A DNA stretch of 64,000 bases from Aestuariirhabdus haliotis. GTDB taxonomy: Bacteria > Pseudomonadota > Gammaproteobacteria > Pseudomonadales > Aestuariirhabdaceae. The stretch is from the NCBI RefSeq assembly GCF_023509475.1, contig NZ_JAKSDZ010000002.1, forward strand, positions 62,001 through 126,000, given 5' to 3'. The notes beneath the pieces were generated by a model that ran no database searches, had not been told where the DNA came from, and saw only the letters and a list, made by a program, of their open reading frames with translations. The position numbers and the translations under genes are program-made. Shown piece after piece: positions 36,550 through 47,136 of the stretch; position 1 is the first letter of the stretch; each line of letters opens with the position of its first letter.

Positions 36550-37329
36550 ATGGATATATTAGCCTATATTTTAGCCGGCGCCGCCGTCGGTTTAGCGGTT
36601 GGCATCACAGGTGTCGGTGGTGGATCATTGATGACGCCTCTGTTGCTCCTTTTTGGCTTTCCGCCCCACATCGCAATCGGTACCGATTTGATGTACGCCT
36701 CCCTGACCAAGGCCAGTGGTGTAGCCATGCACCAGCGCAGGGGCAATATAGACTGGAGCAAGGTACTGTTGCTTGCTTCGGGCAGTATACCTGCCGCGGC
36801 AATCACCGTTTTTGTCCTGTTTGTATTCTTCCCCGACAGCAGCAGTTACGGCCATGTGCTCACCAGCAGCCTTGGTGTGATGCTGATACTCACCGCCATT
36901 GTATTGCTGTTCAAAAAGCAGTTATTGAAATTTCATGAGAACAGCGAAGGGGAAGCCGGATTTCTGCAGCGCCACAGCAAATTCATGACCTGGACGATGG
37001 GCTTGTTTCTCGGCACCTTTGTCACTCTGTCGTCGGTTGGAGCTGGCGCCTTCGGCACTGCGGTGTTGATGGTGCTTTACCCTGCCCTGGCCTCCGTTCG
37101 TATCGTCGGTACCGATCTGGCCCACGCCGTACCCCTGACGCTTGTTGCCGGCCTTGGCCACCTGTTGCTGGGCAATGTCGATTTCTATCTACTGGGTTGC
37201 CTGTTAACCGGCTCATTACCCGCTATCTATGTCGGCACCCGTCTGGGCTCCAGACTGCCCGACAAGGTACTGCACCCGATTCTGGCCAGCACGTTGCTTG
37301 CCCTGGGCTTGAAATACGCCTTTTTCTAG
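36550..37329 (+). CDS. TSUP (TauE/SafE) family membrane transporter next to cysB
   Basis: A 259-residue integral membrane protein with the TSUP internal repeat: an N-terminal half with GITGVGGGSLMTPLLLLFGF, then PPHIAIGTDLMYASLTKASG, and a C-terminal half with TFVTLSSVGAGAFGTAVLMV followed by ALASVRIVGTDLAHAVPLTL. About eight helices. TSUP members export sulfite, sulfoacetate or related anions, or import sulfur compounds. Divergence from cysB and a shared regulatory gap suggest a sulfur-linked substrate, possibly sulfite or sulfate (inference from context). The RBS is weak. The stop is 4 bp from that of the convergent 5'-nucleotidase. Confidence 0.85.
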   Translation: MDILAYILAGAAVGLAVGITGVGGGSLMTPLLLLFGFPPHIAIGTDLMYASLTKASGVAMHQRRGNIDWSKVLLLASGSIPAAAITVFVLFVFFPDSSSYGHVLTSSLGVMLILTAIVLLFKKQLLKFHENSEGEAGFLQRHSKFMTWTMGLFLGTFVTLSSVGAGAFGTAVLMVLYPALASVRIVGTDLAHAVPLTLVAGLGHLLLGNVDFYLLGCLLTGSLPAIYVGTRLGSRLPDKVLHPILASTLLALGLKYAFF

Positions 37330-37333
37330 AGAC

Positions 37334-38251
37334 CTAACCGGCCGACTCTTCACTTTGATTGGCAATTCCGTGGGGCACGTGGCCGGTAGCAACGTGTTCG
37401 CTGGCCGATTCACAGTGCACCATATGGTCATCGAAGAACACATCGGCACCAAAGGCTTTCAAAAAGGCGCCTTTTTTCATTCCGCCCAAAAACAAGGATT
37501 CATCCAACCGCACATCCCAGGCCCTGAGGGTGCGCACAACGCGCTCATGAGCCGGTGCCGAACGTGCCGTGACCAGTGCTGTGCGTATCGGACATTCATG
37601 TGGATCCAGCGCCGCTTGCAAGCGATGTAGCGCGCCAAGGAAGGCTTTAAAAGGTCCGCCGCTCAGGGGCTCGTTGGCGGCTTCCTTCTCGCTACGAGCA
37701 AAGGCTGCCAAACCTTCAGACTTGTAGACACGCTCTGCCTCATCCGAGAACAGTACCGCATCCCCATCGAAAGCGATCCTTAACTGAGAGTCTTCGCTGC
37801 TTCCCCCAGGGGCCGGCATTATAGTCGCGGCGGCTACTCCGGACTCCAGGGCCTGGCGAACGTCTTCGGCATGGGTTGAAAGAAACAGCTGGCAACCGAA
37901 CGAGCTGACATAGCGGTAAGGACTGGTGCCACCGCAAAAAGCAGCGCGAGAAATATCGAGATCATAATGCTCGATAGAGTTAAACACTCGAAGCCCGGTA
38001 TCAGCACTATTACGAGAGAGCAGGATCACCTCGACTTTGGGGGCATCGGAAAAATATTGATTGAGGCTCAGGAGTTTACTGACCAATGAAAAGGCATCGC
38101 CCGGCGCCAGAACATCGTTCTCATGCTCGATCTGATAACGAGCAAAGGCTTCCAGCCCCTGGTTTTCATAGACATCATGGCTATCGCCCAAATCGAACAA
38201 TGCCCGCGAAGAGATCGCCACAACCAGTTTATCGCTCTCTTGAACGCTCAT
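37334..38251 (-). CDS. Cytosolic 5'-nucleotidase I-type protein
   Basis: A 305-residue protein of the 5'-nucleotidase family found in animals as cN-I and in many proteobacteria. Seen: KLVVAISSRALFDLGDSHDV, VEVILLSRNSADTGLRVFNS, AAFCGGTSPYRYVSSFGCQL, FLSTHAEDV, LRIAFDGDAVLFSDEAERVY (HAD-like Asp), LVTARSAPAHERVVRTLRAW and GADVFFDDHMVH. It is expected to hydrolyse nucleoside monophosphates in the cytosol. It has no operon partners; the TSUP gene converges on it with a 4-bp gap. Confidence 0.85.
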   Translation of the reverse strand: MSVQESDKLVVAISSRALFDLGDSHDVYENQGLEAFARYQIEHENDVLAPGDAFSLVSKLLSLNQYFSDAPKVEVILLSRNSADTGLRVFNSIEHYDLDISRAAFCGGTSPYRYVSSFGCQLFLSTHAEDVRQALESGVAAATIMPAPGGSSEDSQLRIAFDGDAVLFSDEAERVYKSEGLAAFARSEKEAANEPLSGGPFKAFLGALHRLQAALDPHECPIRTALVTARSAPAHERVVRTLRAWDVRLDESLFLGGMKKGAFLKAFGADVFFDDHMVHCESASEHVATGHVPHGIANQSEESAG

Positions 38252-38493
38252 CCCTGCTCCCTTTAATGTTCGCTGTCGTTTCGATTATCGCCAACGGGCC
38301 ATCGAAACTCTAGCTTGAGTGACGGAGAATACTGCTAATCGCCTTCATGTTAAGACCAGTGCTTATCAAGGCCCTTCGGAAACAGTATGATAACCCCACC
38401 ATAACGACAATCGCTCTGAGTACGATAAAGCGTTGCTAAACCTTGCCTCTTAACAACGGCATTGATACCAGATGTACTGATACAGGAAACGGA

Positions 38494-39561
38494 ATGACTA
38501 ACCTACCGATTGAGAACCTTAATATAGAATCCCAGGAGATTCTGATCACCCCCGGCGAGTTGAAAGCAGAGATTCCGCTGAGCGAAAGCGCCTATAAAAC
38601 TGTCGACGATGGACGGCAGGTGATACGCAATATTCTCGACGGTAAAGACCATCGTCTCTTTGTCGTTGTAGGCCCCTGCTCCATCCATGACACCAAAGCG
38701 GCCATGGATTATGCCCGCAAGCTCAAGGCACTTGCCGAAGAGGTCTCCGATACCCTGTATCTGGTGATGCGAGTTTATTTCGAAAAACCCAGAACAACCG
38801 TGGGCTGGAAAGGCTTGATCAACGACCCTTTCCTTAATGACTCTTTCAAAATTCAGGATGGCCTGCACATCGGACGTCGCCTGCTGATGGATGTATCCGA
38901 GTTGGGCCTGGCCACCGCAACCGAAGCGCTGGACCCTATTTCACCCCAATATTTGCAAGACCTGATCTCCTGGTCGGCGGTCGGTGCACGTACCACAGAG
39001 AGCCAGACTCACCGGGAAATGGCCAGTGGCCTGTCTTGCGCCGTTGGTTTTAAAAATGGTACCGACGGCGGTTTGAGCGTCGCCATCAACGCCCTGCAAT
39101 CGGTGTCCAGCCCACACCGTTTTCTCGGTATTGATCACAACGGCCAGGTGGCTATCACTCATACCAAGGGCAACGGTTACGGCCACGTGGTACTTCGGGG
39201 CGGCGATGGCAAGCCCAATTACGATTCGGTCAACATCGCGCTCTGCGAGCAACAACTTGATAAGGCAGGTATTCCAGCCAATATCATGGTCGACTGCAGC
39301 CATGCGAACTCAAACAAGGATCCCGGCCTGCAACCCCTGGTCATGGAAAATGTCAGCAACCAGATTCTTGAGGGTAACCGCTCGATCGTCGGTTTGATGG
39401 TAGAGAGTAACCTTGGCTGGGGTAACCAGAAGATGAGCGACAACCTTGAGTACGGTGTGTCCATTACCGACGCTTGCATCGATTGGGAAACCACAGAGAA
39501 AACCTTGCGTGATATGCGCAACAAGCTGAAAGACACGCTACCGGGTCGTCGTAAAGACTAA
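38494..39561 (+). CDS. 3-deoxy-7-phosphoheptulonate (DAHP) synthase, class I
   Basis: A 355-residue enzyme catalysing the first step of the shikimate pathway from PEP and erythrose-4-phosphate. Start at the ATG at 38494 (MTNLPIENLNIESQEILITP), with AGGA 6 bp upstream; the frame extends 17 codons further only through a TTG. Motifs: LFVVVGPCSIHDTKAAMDYA (metal-binding Cys), MRVYFEKPRTTVGWKGLIND, GARTTESQTHREMASGLS, VGFKNGTDGG, HVVLRGG, IMVDCSHANSNKD and SNLGWGNQ. These belong to the AroF/AroG/AroH group, with the N-terminal extension that carries amino-acid feedback control. I cannot tell from sequence alone which amino acid inhibits it. Confidence 0.93.
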   Translation: MTNLPIENLNIESQEILITPGELKAEIPLSESAYKTVDDGRQVIRNILDGKDHRLFVVVGPCSIHDTKAAMDYARKLKALAEEVSDTLYLVMRVYFEKPRTTVGWKGLINDPFLNDSFKIQDGLHIGRRLLMDVSELGLATATEALDPISPQYLQDLISWSAVGARTTESQTHREMASGLSCAVGFKNGTDGGLSVAINALQSVSSPHRFLGIDHNGQVAITHTKGNGYGHVVLRGGDGKPNYDSVNIALCEQQLDKAGIPANIMVDCSHANSNKDPGLQPLVMENVSNQILEGNRSIVGLMVESNLGWGNQKMSDNLEYGVSITDACIDWETTEKTLRDMRNKLKDTLPGRRKD

Positions 39562-39576
39562 TCCGGGGGCGCTTGC

Positions 39577-39604
39577 AAAAAAGCCGGGTTAGCCCGGTTT
39601 TTTT
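39577..39604 (+). terminator. Intrinsic terminator of the DAHP synthase gene
   Basis: Stem AAAAAAGCCGGG/CCCGGTTTTTTT with loop TTAG, 12 pairs including one G-U, ending in a T-run. Confidence 0.85.
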
Positions 39605-39641
39605 GTTGCTTATGTGTGACTGATCCAAAAAGAATTCGACT

Positions 39642-40175
39642 ATGGCAAGATACCGCCCCCCTCAACCTGCCTCTTCCGCCTACATCACACCTCAGGGAGC
39701 AGCCAGCTTACAAGAAGAACTGGATTACCTGTGGCAAACAAAACGGCCGCAAGTCACCCAGGCTGTGTCAGAAGCCGCAGCACAAGGCGATCGTTCCGAA
39801 AATGCCGAATATATTTACGGCAAAAAGCAGCTTAGAGAAATCGACCGGCGGGTTCGTTTTTTGCGTAAACGCCTGGAAAAGCTGGTTATCGTCAGCGAAT
39901 ACCCAAGCGATCAGAACAGGGTCTTTTTTGGTGCCTGGATCGAGCTGGAGAAAGAAGACGGCAAACGAGTAAATTACCGCATCGTTGGCCCTGACGAGTT
40001 TGATTTAAAGCGAGGCTGGATCAGTATGGACTCCCCCCTGGCCAAGGCGCTCATTGGCAAGGCCATCGATGACGAAGTGCTAATTACGCTACCCGAAGGT
40101 GAAGAATACGTTTACATACTGGGTATCCAATACGAGCCATCAATCACCGCGCCAGAACCAAAACACCCGCTATAG
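39642..40175 (+). CDS. greB: Transcription elongation factor GreB
   Basis: A 177-residue protein. The N-terminal coiled coil (about residues 15-85) carries the acidic tip QGDRSENAEYIYGKKQLREI, whose Asp and Glu reach through the secondary channel of RNA polymerase to promote cleavage of backtracked RNA. KRLEKLVIV precedes the C-terminal FKBP-like domain with RIVGPDEFDLKRGWISMDSP and LAKALIGKAIDDEV. The YIYGKKQLREIDRRVRFLRK pattern marks GreB rather than GreA. It is about 15-20 residues longer than E. coli GreB, from a proline-containing N-terminus and an extended C-terminus. Confidence 0.92.
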   Translation: MARYRPPQPASSAYITPQGAASLQEELDYLWQTKRPQVTQAVSEAAAQGDRSENAEYIYGKKQLREIDRRVRFLRKRLEKLVIVSEYPSDQNRVFFGAWIELEKEDGKRVNYRIVGPDEFDLKRGWISMDSPLAKALIGKAIDDEVLITLPEGEEYVYILGIQYEPSITAPEPKHPL

Positions 40176-40216
40176 AATGCTCTGATAGCGGGTGTCTATA
40201 AAATGCTTGCTAGCCC

Positions 40217-40804
40217 CTACTTGTAATAGGCGTTGGCACGCTCGCTGTGATCAGTGACATCACGCACCCCTTTGAGCTCCGGTATACGGGACAGCAGAGT
40301 TTTCTCGATACCCTCTTTCAATGTGACATCGGCCATACCACAACCCTGACAACCACCGCCAAAACGCAACACCGCGTAGTCTTCAACCACCTCTACCAGA
40401 TCGACCTGTCCGCCATGAGAGGCCAGACCAGGATTGATTTCGGTCACCAGATAGTAGTTGATGCGTTCAGAGACGGAACTGTCTTCACCAATCTTGGGCA
40501 CCTTGGCATTGGGTGCTTTGATCGTGAGCTGACCGCCCATACGATCGGCGGCATAATCCACCAGGGCTTCTTCGAGATAGGTTTCGCTGTCTGTATCGAT
40601 AAAGGCGTTAAAACCTTTTAACTCCATCACTTTATCCTCAGGATTCTCCTCTCCCGGCTTACAATAAGCGATGCAGGTTTCTGCATAGGGGGTTCCGGGT
40701 TGCGTGATAAATACCCGAATACCGATACCTTCAACTTCCTGCTTTGCCAATAATTCCGCAAGGTAGTCCTGAGCTGATTCGGTAATAGTGATCAACATCT
40801 GCAT
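40217..40804 (-). CDS. nfuA: Fe/S biogenesis protein NfuA
   Basis: A 195-residue Fe-S carrier. The N-terminal A-type-like domain begins [20 protein letters not shown] and includes [21 protein letters not shown]. The C-terminal Nfu domain has [20 protein letters not shown] and [20 protein letters not shown] with the cluster-binding CxxC. NfuA delivers 4Fe-4S clusters to aconitase-type and other enzymes; several clients are encoded nearby (AcnD, CysH, CysI), though this linkage is only contextual. Start at 40804 (MQMLITI) or 40798; the frame extends to 40852 without an RBS. It is divergent from metH. Confidence 0.93.
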   Translation of the reverse strand: MQMLITITESAQDYLAELLAKQEVEGIGIRVFITQPGTPYAETCIAYCKPGEENPEDKVMELKGFNAFIDTDSETYLEEALVDYAADRMGGQLTIKAPNAKVPKIGEDSSVSERINYYLVTEINPGLASHGGQVDLVEVVEDYAVLRFGGGCQGCGMADVTLKEGIEKTLLSRIPELKGVRDVTDHSERANAYYK

Positions 40805-40996
40805 TTTCCATCCAACACAATAGTCCGCTAACTGTACCCCAACTCGACCCACAGGGATACGCTTACCCCAGCATGTTACTTGGTTATTGAATAAGTTCCC
40901 ACAGTCAGTTGAACAGCCTTCATTATTGTCGTCGTGCTTTCTCTGCTAAAATCCCCGGCCACTTACCATCCACAGCCATTTGACCCGGATTTTTTG

Positions 40997-43900
40997 ATGA
41001 GCAGCTACGACCAGCGACACGCCGCCCTGTTACAGGCCCTCGAGTCCCGCATTCTGATTCTGGATGGTGCTATGGGCACCATGATCCAGCGTCATAAACT
41101 GGAAGAGGCGGACTACCGTGGCGAGCGTTTTGCCGACTATGCCCTGGATATCAAGGGCAACAATGATCTGCTCTCAATAACCCAACCTCAAATCATCAAG
41201 GGAATCCACAGGGAATATCTTGAGGCTGGTGCCGATATCATTGAGACCAATACCTTCAACGCTACCGAAGTGTCTCAAGCCGATTACCAGATGCAATCGT
41301 TGGCAGGAGAGATCAACCGGGAATCGGCTCGCCTGGCCCGCGAAGCGGCCGATGAGATCACCGCGCTCAACCCCGACAAGCCCCGCTTTGTCGCCGGCGT
41401 GGTGGGTCCAACCAGCCAAACCTGTTCATTGTCTCCCGATGTCAACGACCCCGGCGCGCGCAACATCACGTTTGATGCGCTGGTAGCTGACTACCTGAAA
41501 TCAACACGTGAACTGGTTGAAGGTGGGGTAGATATCATCCTGATCGAAACCATTTTCGATACCCTGAACGCCAAGGCGGCGGTCTACGCCGTACAGGAAT
41601 ATTTTGAGCAAAGCGGTAATGTGCGCCCCATTATGATTTCCGGCACCATTACTGACGCCTCCGGGCGCACGCTATCCGGGCAAACCACCGAAGCGTTCTG
41701 GAACTCTCTGGCCCATGCCAAACCACTATCGATTGGCCTCAACTGCGCGCTGGGTGCCAGTGAACTGCGTCCCTATGTTCAGGAATTGTCCCGGGTTGCC
41801 GATACCTATGTGTCGGCGCACCCCAACGCAGGCCTGCCCAATGAGTTTGGAGAGTACGATGAGACCCCGGAACAGATGATCGCCGTGGTCGAGGAGTTTG
41901 CGACCAGCGGATTTCTCAATATTATCGGCGGTTGCTGCGGAACAACGCCTGAGCACATCAAAGCCATCAGCGATGCGATGGCCCAGCATCCGCCACGCAC
42001 TCCACCGACCATTGCTCCGGCCCTGCGCCTGTCCGGACTGGAACCCTTTAACGTGGATGCCGATTCCCTGTTCGTCAACGTCGGCGAACGTTGTAACGTT
42101 ACCGGCTCCGCTCGCTTCAAACGCCTGATTCTGGAAGAAGATTACGATACTGCTCTGGAAGTCGCGGCGGAGCAAGTTGAGAACGGTGCCCAGGTCATCG
42201 ACGTCAATATGGACGAAGGCATGCTGGATGCCGTAGCCGCCATGACTCGCTTCCTCAACCTGATCGCCTCAGAGCCGGACATTGCCCGACTGCCCATCAT
42301 GGTCGATTCCTCCAAATGGGAAGCCATAGAAGCCGGCCTCAAATGCATTCAGGGTAAACCCATCGTTAACTCCATTAGCTTGAAGGAAGGCGAAGAGGAG
42401 TTTATCGAACGGGCCCGTACCTGCTTAAGGTATGGCGCCGCGGTGGTGGTAATGGCCTTTGATGAAGAGGGTCAAGCCGATACCTTTGCCCGTAAAACCG
42501 AAATTTGCCAGCGCTCTTATGAGGTTCTGGTCAACAAGGTAGGCTTCGCACCCCAGGACATTATCTTCGACCCCAATATTTTTGCCGTGGCAACCGGTAT
42601 CGAGGAGCACAACAACTACGCAGTCGATTTCATCGAAGCCTGCGCCTGGATCAAGCAAAACCTCCCCTACGCCAGCATCTCTGGCGGCGTCAGCAACGTC
42701 TCTTTCTCCTTCCGCGGTAATAACCCGGTCAGGGAAGCAATCCACTCGGTATTTCTGCTCCATGCGATCCAGGCCGGGCTTAATATGGGTATCGTCAACG
42801 CCGGTCAATTAGCCCTGTATGATGACTTACCGGCAGAACTTCGAGATGCCGTTATTGATGTCGTGTTGAATAAAAACCCTGATGCTACCGAAGCTCTGTT
42901 GGCTATAGCCGACAGATATCGTGGTGATGGCAGTACCGGCGCCGAAAAGAAAGAGGATAAAGAGTGGCGTCAGCTGCCAGTCAACGAACGTCTGCAACAT
43001 GCGCTGGTAAAAGGCATTACCAACTTTATCGAAGAAGATACTGAAGCCGCTCGCCAGATCGCCGACAAACCCATCGAAGTGATCGAAGGACCCCTGATGG
43101 ATGGTATGAACGTAGTTGGCGACCTTTTTGGTGCCGGTAAAATGTTCCTGCCCCAGGTGGTGAAATCGGCTCGTGTGATGAAGCAGGCAGTCGCCTACCT
43201 GCAACCCTATATCGAAGCCGAAAAGAGCGAAGGCCAACAAAGTAATGGTCGTATCCTGATGGCCACCGTTAAGGGAGACGTGCACGACATCGGCAAGAAC
43301 ATTGTCGGCGTAGTTCTGCAGTGTAATAACTTCGAAGTGATCGATCTTGGGGTTATGGTCCCTTGCGAAAAGATCCTGCAAACCGCTATAGAGCAGGAGT
43401 GCGACATCATAGGCCTGTCCGGCTTGATCACTCCTTCATTGGACGAGATGGTAACCGTCGCCACTGAAATGGAGCGACAGCAGATCAACCTGCCCTTGAT
43501 GATCGGCGGCGCAACCACCTCAAAAGCCCATACCGCCGTCAAAATCGATCCGCAGCTGAACTGTAACCAGGTGGTTTACGTGCCCGACGCGTCTCGTGCG
43601 GTTGGTGTTGCCAGCACCTTGGTCTCTGACCGACTGCGCCCGGAATTGTTTGCCAAGCTCGAGGACGAGTACAGCGCCGTTCGCGAACGGGCATCCAAAC
43701 GCACGGTTCGTGGCACCATTCACACCTATCAAGAAGCCATCGAACAGCGCCAGCGGATCGATTGGGATACCTACACCCCCCCCAAACCGCTCCAGTTGGG
43801 ACTCACTCATTTCGAAGATTATCCACTTGAAGAGCTGATCGACTATATCGACTGGACGCCCTTCTTTATCAGCTGGGATTTGGCAGGTAAGTTCCCCGCC

Positions 43901-44701
43901 ATTCTCGAAGATGTGGTCGTTGGCGAAGCCGCCCGAGACCTGTACGCAAACGCCCGAAAAATGTTGCAACGGATTCTCGATGAGAAACTGGTTCGTGCCT
44001 CTGTCGTAGTGGGTTTATGGCCCGCCAACACCGTGAACCATGACGATATCGAGATCTATCGAGAGGATGGCCAGGGCGTGATCGAAACCCTCAGTCACCT
44101 GCGCCAACAACACCGTAAGCCAGGTAACACCAAACCCTTAACCTCATTGGCCGACTTTGTCGCGCCGAAAGAGAGCGGAAAAACCGATTACATTGGCGGC
44201 TTCGCGGTTACCGCCGGCATTGGAGCCGATGAGGTAGCACAGCAGTTCGAGCAAGCACACGATGACTACAACGCTATTCTGATCAAGTCTCTGGCAGACC
44301 GTCTGGCCGAAGCCTTGGCAGAGCGAATGCACGAACGCGTGCGAAAGGAAATCTGGGGGTATGAACCTACCGAAGAACTCGACAATACCGCCCTTATCAA
44401 AGAGCAGTATCGAGGCATTCGGCCCGCACCGGGTTATCCTGCCTGCCCCGATCACACAGAGAAAAGCAAATTGTTCAAACTGCTGAATGCCGAGCAGCTA
44501 TGCGGTATGGAGCTGACCTCAAGCTTTGCCATGCACCCAGCGGCCTCGGTTTCGGGCTGGTACTTTTCTCATCCGGAATCCCGCTATTTCCCAGTGGGCA
44601 AAATCAATCGTGATCAGGTCGAAAGTTACGCCGAACGCAAGAGCATGTCTGTCGATGATACGGAGCGCTGGCTTCGACCAAACCTGTCTTACGACGCCTG
44701 A
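40997..44701 (+). CDS. metH: Cobalamin-dependent methionine synthase
   Basis: A 1234-residue four-module enzyme that transfers a methyl group from methyltetrahydrofolate to homocysteine through cobalamin. Module 1 binds homocysteine and zinc ([11 protein letters not shown] and [11 protein letters not shown] supply the three Cys ligands). Module 2 binds folate ([32 protein letters not shown]). Module 3 binds B12, with the lower axial His in [12 protein letters not shown] and [11 protein letters not shown]. Module 4 is the AdoMet reactivation domain, with the RxxxGxxAC-type segment [15 protein letters not shown]. The ATG at 40997 ([12 protein letters not shown]) matches the family; a GTG at 40934 would add 21 residues. 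No cobalamin riboswitch is visible in the 190-bp gap to nfuA. Confidence 0.96.
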   Translation: MSSYDQRHAALLQALESRILILDGAMGTMIQRHKLEEADYRGERFADYALDIKGNNDLLSITQPQIIKGIHREYLEAGADIIETNTFNATEVSQADYQMQSLAGEINRESARLAREAADEITALNPDKPRFVAGVVGPTSQTCSLSPDVNDPGARNITFDALVADYLKSTRELVEGGVDIILIETIFDTLNAKAAVYAVQEYFEQSGNVRPIMISGTITDASGRTLSGQTTEAFWNSLAHAKPLSIGLNCALGASELRPYVQELSRVADTYVSAHPNAGLPNEFGEYDETPEQMIAVVEEFATSGFLNIIGGCCGTTPEHIKAISDAMAQHPPRTPPTIAPALRLSGLEPFNVDADSLFVNVGERCNVTGSARFKRLILEEDYDTALEVAAEQVENGAQVIDVNMDEGMLDAVAAMTRFLNLIASEPDIARLPIMVDSSKWEAIEAGLKCIQGKPIVNSISLKEGEEEFIERARTCLRYGAAVVVMAFDEEGQADTFARKTEICQRSYEVLVNKVGFAPQDIIFDPNIFAVATGIEEHNNYAVDFIEACAWIKQNLPYASISGGVSNVSFSFRGNNPVREAIHSVFLLHAIQAGLNMGIVNAGQLALYDDLPAELRDAVIDVVLNKNPDATEALLAIADRYRGDGSTGAEKKEDKEWRQLPVNERLQHALVKGITNFIEEDTEAARQIADKPIEVIEGPLMDGMNVVGDLFGAGKMFLPQVVKSARVMKQAVAYLQPYIEAEKSEGQQSNGRILMATVKGDVHDIGKNIVGVVLQCNNFEVIDLGVMVPCEKILQTAIEQECDIIGLSGLITPSLDEMVTVATEMERQQINLPLMIGGATTSKAHTAVKIDPQLNCNQVVYVPDASRAVGVASTLVSDRLRPELFAKLEDEYSAVRERASKRTVRGTIHTYQEAIEQRQRIDWDTYTPPKPLQLGLTHFEDYPLEELIDYIDWTPFFISWDLAGKFPAILEDVVVGEAARDLYANARKMLQRILDEKLVRASVVVGLWPANTVNHDDIEIYREDGQGVIETLSHLRQQHRKPGNTKPLTSLADFVAPKESGKTDYIGGFAVTAGIGADEVAQQFEQAHDDYNAILIKSLADRLAEALAERMHERVRKEIWGYEPTEELDNTALIKEQYRGIRPAPGYPACPDHTEKSKLFKLLNAEQLCGMELTSSFAMHPAASVSGWYFSHPESRYFPVGKINRDQVESYAERKSMSVDDTERWLRPNLSYDA

Positions 44702-44717
44702 GCCTCTCTGATTTTTT

Positions 44718-46040
44718 ATGCAAAGGGATCGCATAAAGCGAGCAGCCTCTCTGGCCCTACCAATCATGGGGGGCATGCTCTCCCAGAGCATTCTCAATCT
44801 GGTCGATGCCGCAATGGTCGGCAGCCTGGGAGAGGTCGCCCTGGCCGGCGTTGGCGTTGGCGCTTACCTGAGCTTTCTTGCGGTTTCGATGACCACGGGC
44901 TTGTCATCGGGTGTGCAAGCGATTGTGGCCAGACGAATGGGGCAAGGTCGCGCTGAGAGTTGCGCCCAGCCGCTTAATGTGGGCCTGCTTTGTGCTCTGC
45001 TTATCGCCGTTCCGGTCAGCATTATTTTCTATTGTATATCGCCATGGCTGGTGGGGCTGATCAGCTCCGATGCCGCCGTAACAGCCGTTGGTATCGAATA
45101 TTTTGATGCCCGTATCACTGCCCTGCTCGCCGTCGCTATGAATTTTTGCTTTCGAGGATACTGGAATGGCATTCACCGTTCTTCCGTGTATCTCAGGGTG
45201 ATCGTGTTGATGCACGCGATCAATATTGGCATCAGCTACGGCCTTATTTTTGGTGCTTTCGGCCTGCCCCAACTGGGCGCAGCGGGGGCAGGCTGGGGCA
45301 CCAGTATCGCTATGGCTTTGGGGTCCCTATTCTACTTTGTCATCACCACCAAAAGCGCTCGCCCACACGGCTTTTTACGCACCAGACCGGACCGTGCAAC
45401 CCTCAGATCGGTCCTTACCCTGGCGATCCCCAACTCCATGCAACAGATGTTTTTCGCTCTGGGAGTCACCGCGCTGTTTTGGATTATTGCCCGTATCGGT
45501 ACGGAAGAGCTGGCGGTTGCCCATGTTCTGATTAACCTGGCCCTGTTCCTGATTTTGCCTGGCGTTGGATTGGGAATGGCCGCGACCACATTGGTCAGTC
45601 GAGCACTCGGAGAGAACCAGCCAGAAGACGCCTACCGCTGGGGCTGGGATGTGGTGCGGCTGGCAGTGGTGGTTTTACTACTGCTTGGCATTCCCTTTTG
45701 GTTATTTCCCGATGCCATATTAAGTCTGTTTCTCGCCAACGAAGCCTCACGGGCCATAGGCCACCTCCCGCTGCAACTGACCGCCCTGGGGATGGTGCTC
45801 GATGCCACAGCCATTGTGCTAACCCAGGCGCTACTCGGGGCCGGTGCCAACCGTATTGTGATGCGGATCAGCATCTCCTTGCAGTGGCTGCTATTTTTGC
45901 CTTTGGCCTGGCTGCTAGGCCCGATGCTGGGTTATGGGCTAACCGCCATCTGGATCCTGCAGCTAGGGCAACGGTTACTCTCATCGCTTCTGTTCGCCTC
46001 GATCTGGCGTAAACGGCAATGGATAGGTATTCGCATTTGA
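44718..46040 (+). CDS. MATE family multidrug/metabolite efflux transporter
   Basis: A 440-residue membrane protein with 12 predicted helices in two halves. The first helix is ASLALPIMGGMLSQSILNLV, followed by the MATE motif DAAMVGSLGEVALAGVGVGA, then GLSSGVQAIVARRMGQGRAE. The second half opens LTLAIPNSMQQMFFALGVTA and contains GVGLGMAATTLVSRALGENQ. MATE proteins export organic cations or metabolites using Na+ or H+. The start is 17 bp after the metH stop with little RBS, so it may be co-transcribed. It overlaps the next gene by 22 bp. Confidence 0.88.
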   Translation: MQRDRIKRAASLALPIMGGMLSQSILNLVDAAMVGSLGEVALAGVGVGAYLSFLAVSMTTGLSSGVQAIVARRMGQGRAESCAQPLNVGLLCALLIAVPVSIIFYCISPWLVGLISSDAAVTAVGIEYFDARITALLAVAMNFCFRGYWNGIHRSSVYLRVIVLMHAINIGISYGLIFGAFGLPQLGAAGAGWGTSIAMALGSLFYFVITTKSARPHGFLRTRPDRATLRSVLTLAIPNSMQQMFFALGVTALFWIIARIGTEELAVAHVLINLALFLILPGVGLGMAATTLVSRALGENQPEDAYRWGWDVVRLAVVVLLLLGIPFWLFPDAILSLFLANEASRAIGHLPLQLTALGMVLDATAIVLTQALLGAGANRIVMRISISLQWLLFLPLAWLLGPMLGYGLTAIWILQLGQRLLSSLLFASIWRKRQWIGIRI

Positions 46041-47101
46041 AACCCTGGCAAGGTCTTTCCGTCGTTATTACACTGGGCTTTTTTTTAACAGGCTGCGAGT
46101 CCCTTTCCTACTATTGGCAAGCCGGTCAGGGGCAGTGGCAAATACAGCGTGAAAGCCAATCGGTTAGCGAGCTGATCGCATCCCCGGATACGCCAACTCA
46201 GTTACGCCAGCGCCTCAGCCTTAGCCAGGAGATTCTCAAGTTTGCCCACAAGACCCTGGACCTTCCGGACAATGGCAGTTACCAGCACTATGCTGATCTA
46301 GAGCGGCCTTTTGTGGTGTGGAATCTATTTGCCAGCGAGGAGTTTTCTACCGATCTGCACCGTTGGTGCTATCCCGTGGCTGGTTGCCTTCATTACCGCG
46401 GCTATTTTGATCCCGAGGACGCCAAACAAGCGGCGATAAATTACCAACAGCAAGGCTTCGATACCTGGATCGGGGGCGTGCGAGCTTACTCAACGCTTGG
46501 CTGGTTCAAAGACCCCTTGCTCAATACCTTTGTTTTCGACGACGAACTCCAATTGGCCGAATTGATCTTTCATGAACTGGCTCACCAAAAAGTTTTTGCC
46601 AAAGGCGATACGGCCTTCAATGAAAGCCTGGCCACCGTTATCGCAGCCGAAGGCACCCGGCGTTGGGCCGCTCAACATCAGCTCATTTATGATTCATCCG
46701 CAGTTATGGCCGACATTAACGCTCGCCAGAATTTTTCCAACCTGGTGCAAAATACCCGTGAGCAATTATCCCGGCTTTACCAGCAAGCCCTAACAACAAA
46801 AGAAATGCGACAGACCAAACAACAACTATTGGATACCCTGAGGCATGAATACCAACAACGTCGTCAGGGTGAATGGCAATCCTTCGATCGTTTTGATCAA
46901 TGGATGACAGGCCCTCTTAACAATGCCAAGCTTGGCACCATCGCCAGCTATTACCAGTGGGTACCCCTTTTTGAACATCGCCTGAAGGCCCTTGGCAGGG
47001 ATTTACCCGCTTTTTATGATCAACTACAGACGCTTGCCAAACTGCCAGAAGAAACACGCCAACAAGAGCTGCATAAGATGCACTCTTTATATAACCAATA
47101 A
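46019..47101 (+). CDS. Predicted zinc aminopeptidase lipoprotein
   Basis: A 360-residue protein with a lipoprotein signal (SVVITLGFFLTGCESLSYYW; Cys of LTGC at about residue 25). The body begins YYWQAGQGQWQIQRESQSVS and contains DLERPFVVWNLFASEEFSTD, CYPVAGCLHYRGYF, GGVRAYSTLGWFKDPLLNTF, the zinc motif LIFHELAHQKVF (HExxH-like) and FNESLATVIAAEGTRRW supplying the third ligand Glu. This is the predicted-aminopeptidase family annotated in Pseudomonas and relatives, where the true substrate is unknown. Ser in the +2 position of the lipobox (CES) argues for an outer-membrane location. It is translationally coupled to the MATE gene. Confidence 0.85.
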   Translation: MDRYSHLKPWQGLSVVITLGFFLTGCESLSYYWQAGQGQWQIQRESQSVSELIASPDTPTQLRQRLSLSQEILKFAHKTLDLPDNGSYQHYADLERPFVVWNLFASEEFSTDLHRWCYPVAGCLHYRGYFDPEDAKQAAINYQQQGFDTWIGGVRAYSTLGWFKDPLLNTFVFDDELQLAELIFHELAHQKVFAKGDTAFNESLATVIAAEGTRRWAAQHQLIYDSSAVMADINARQNFSNLVQNTREQLSRLYQQALTTKEMRQTKQQLLDTLRHEYQQRRQGEWQSFDRFDQWMTGPLNNAKLGTIASYYQWVPLFEHRLKALGRDLPAFYDQLQTLAKLPEETRQQELHKMHSLYNQ

Positions 47102-47121
47102 CTAATAACATATAGAAAAAC

Positions 47122-47136
47122 ATTCATTTATCGAAT
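47122..47136 (+). promoter_or_regulatory. Palindrome ATTC-ATTTATC-GAAT upstream of cysI
   Basis: Matches the palindrome in the cysB-TSUP gap at 12 of 15 positions, 97 bp before the cysI start. It is followed directly by an AT-rich stretch resembling that before cysH. Confidence 0.5.

Noticed and set aside
40805-40996. Cobalamin riboswitch upstream of metH
   Set aside because: I could not find a B12-box-like sequence or the expected length of structured leader.
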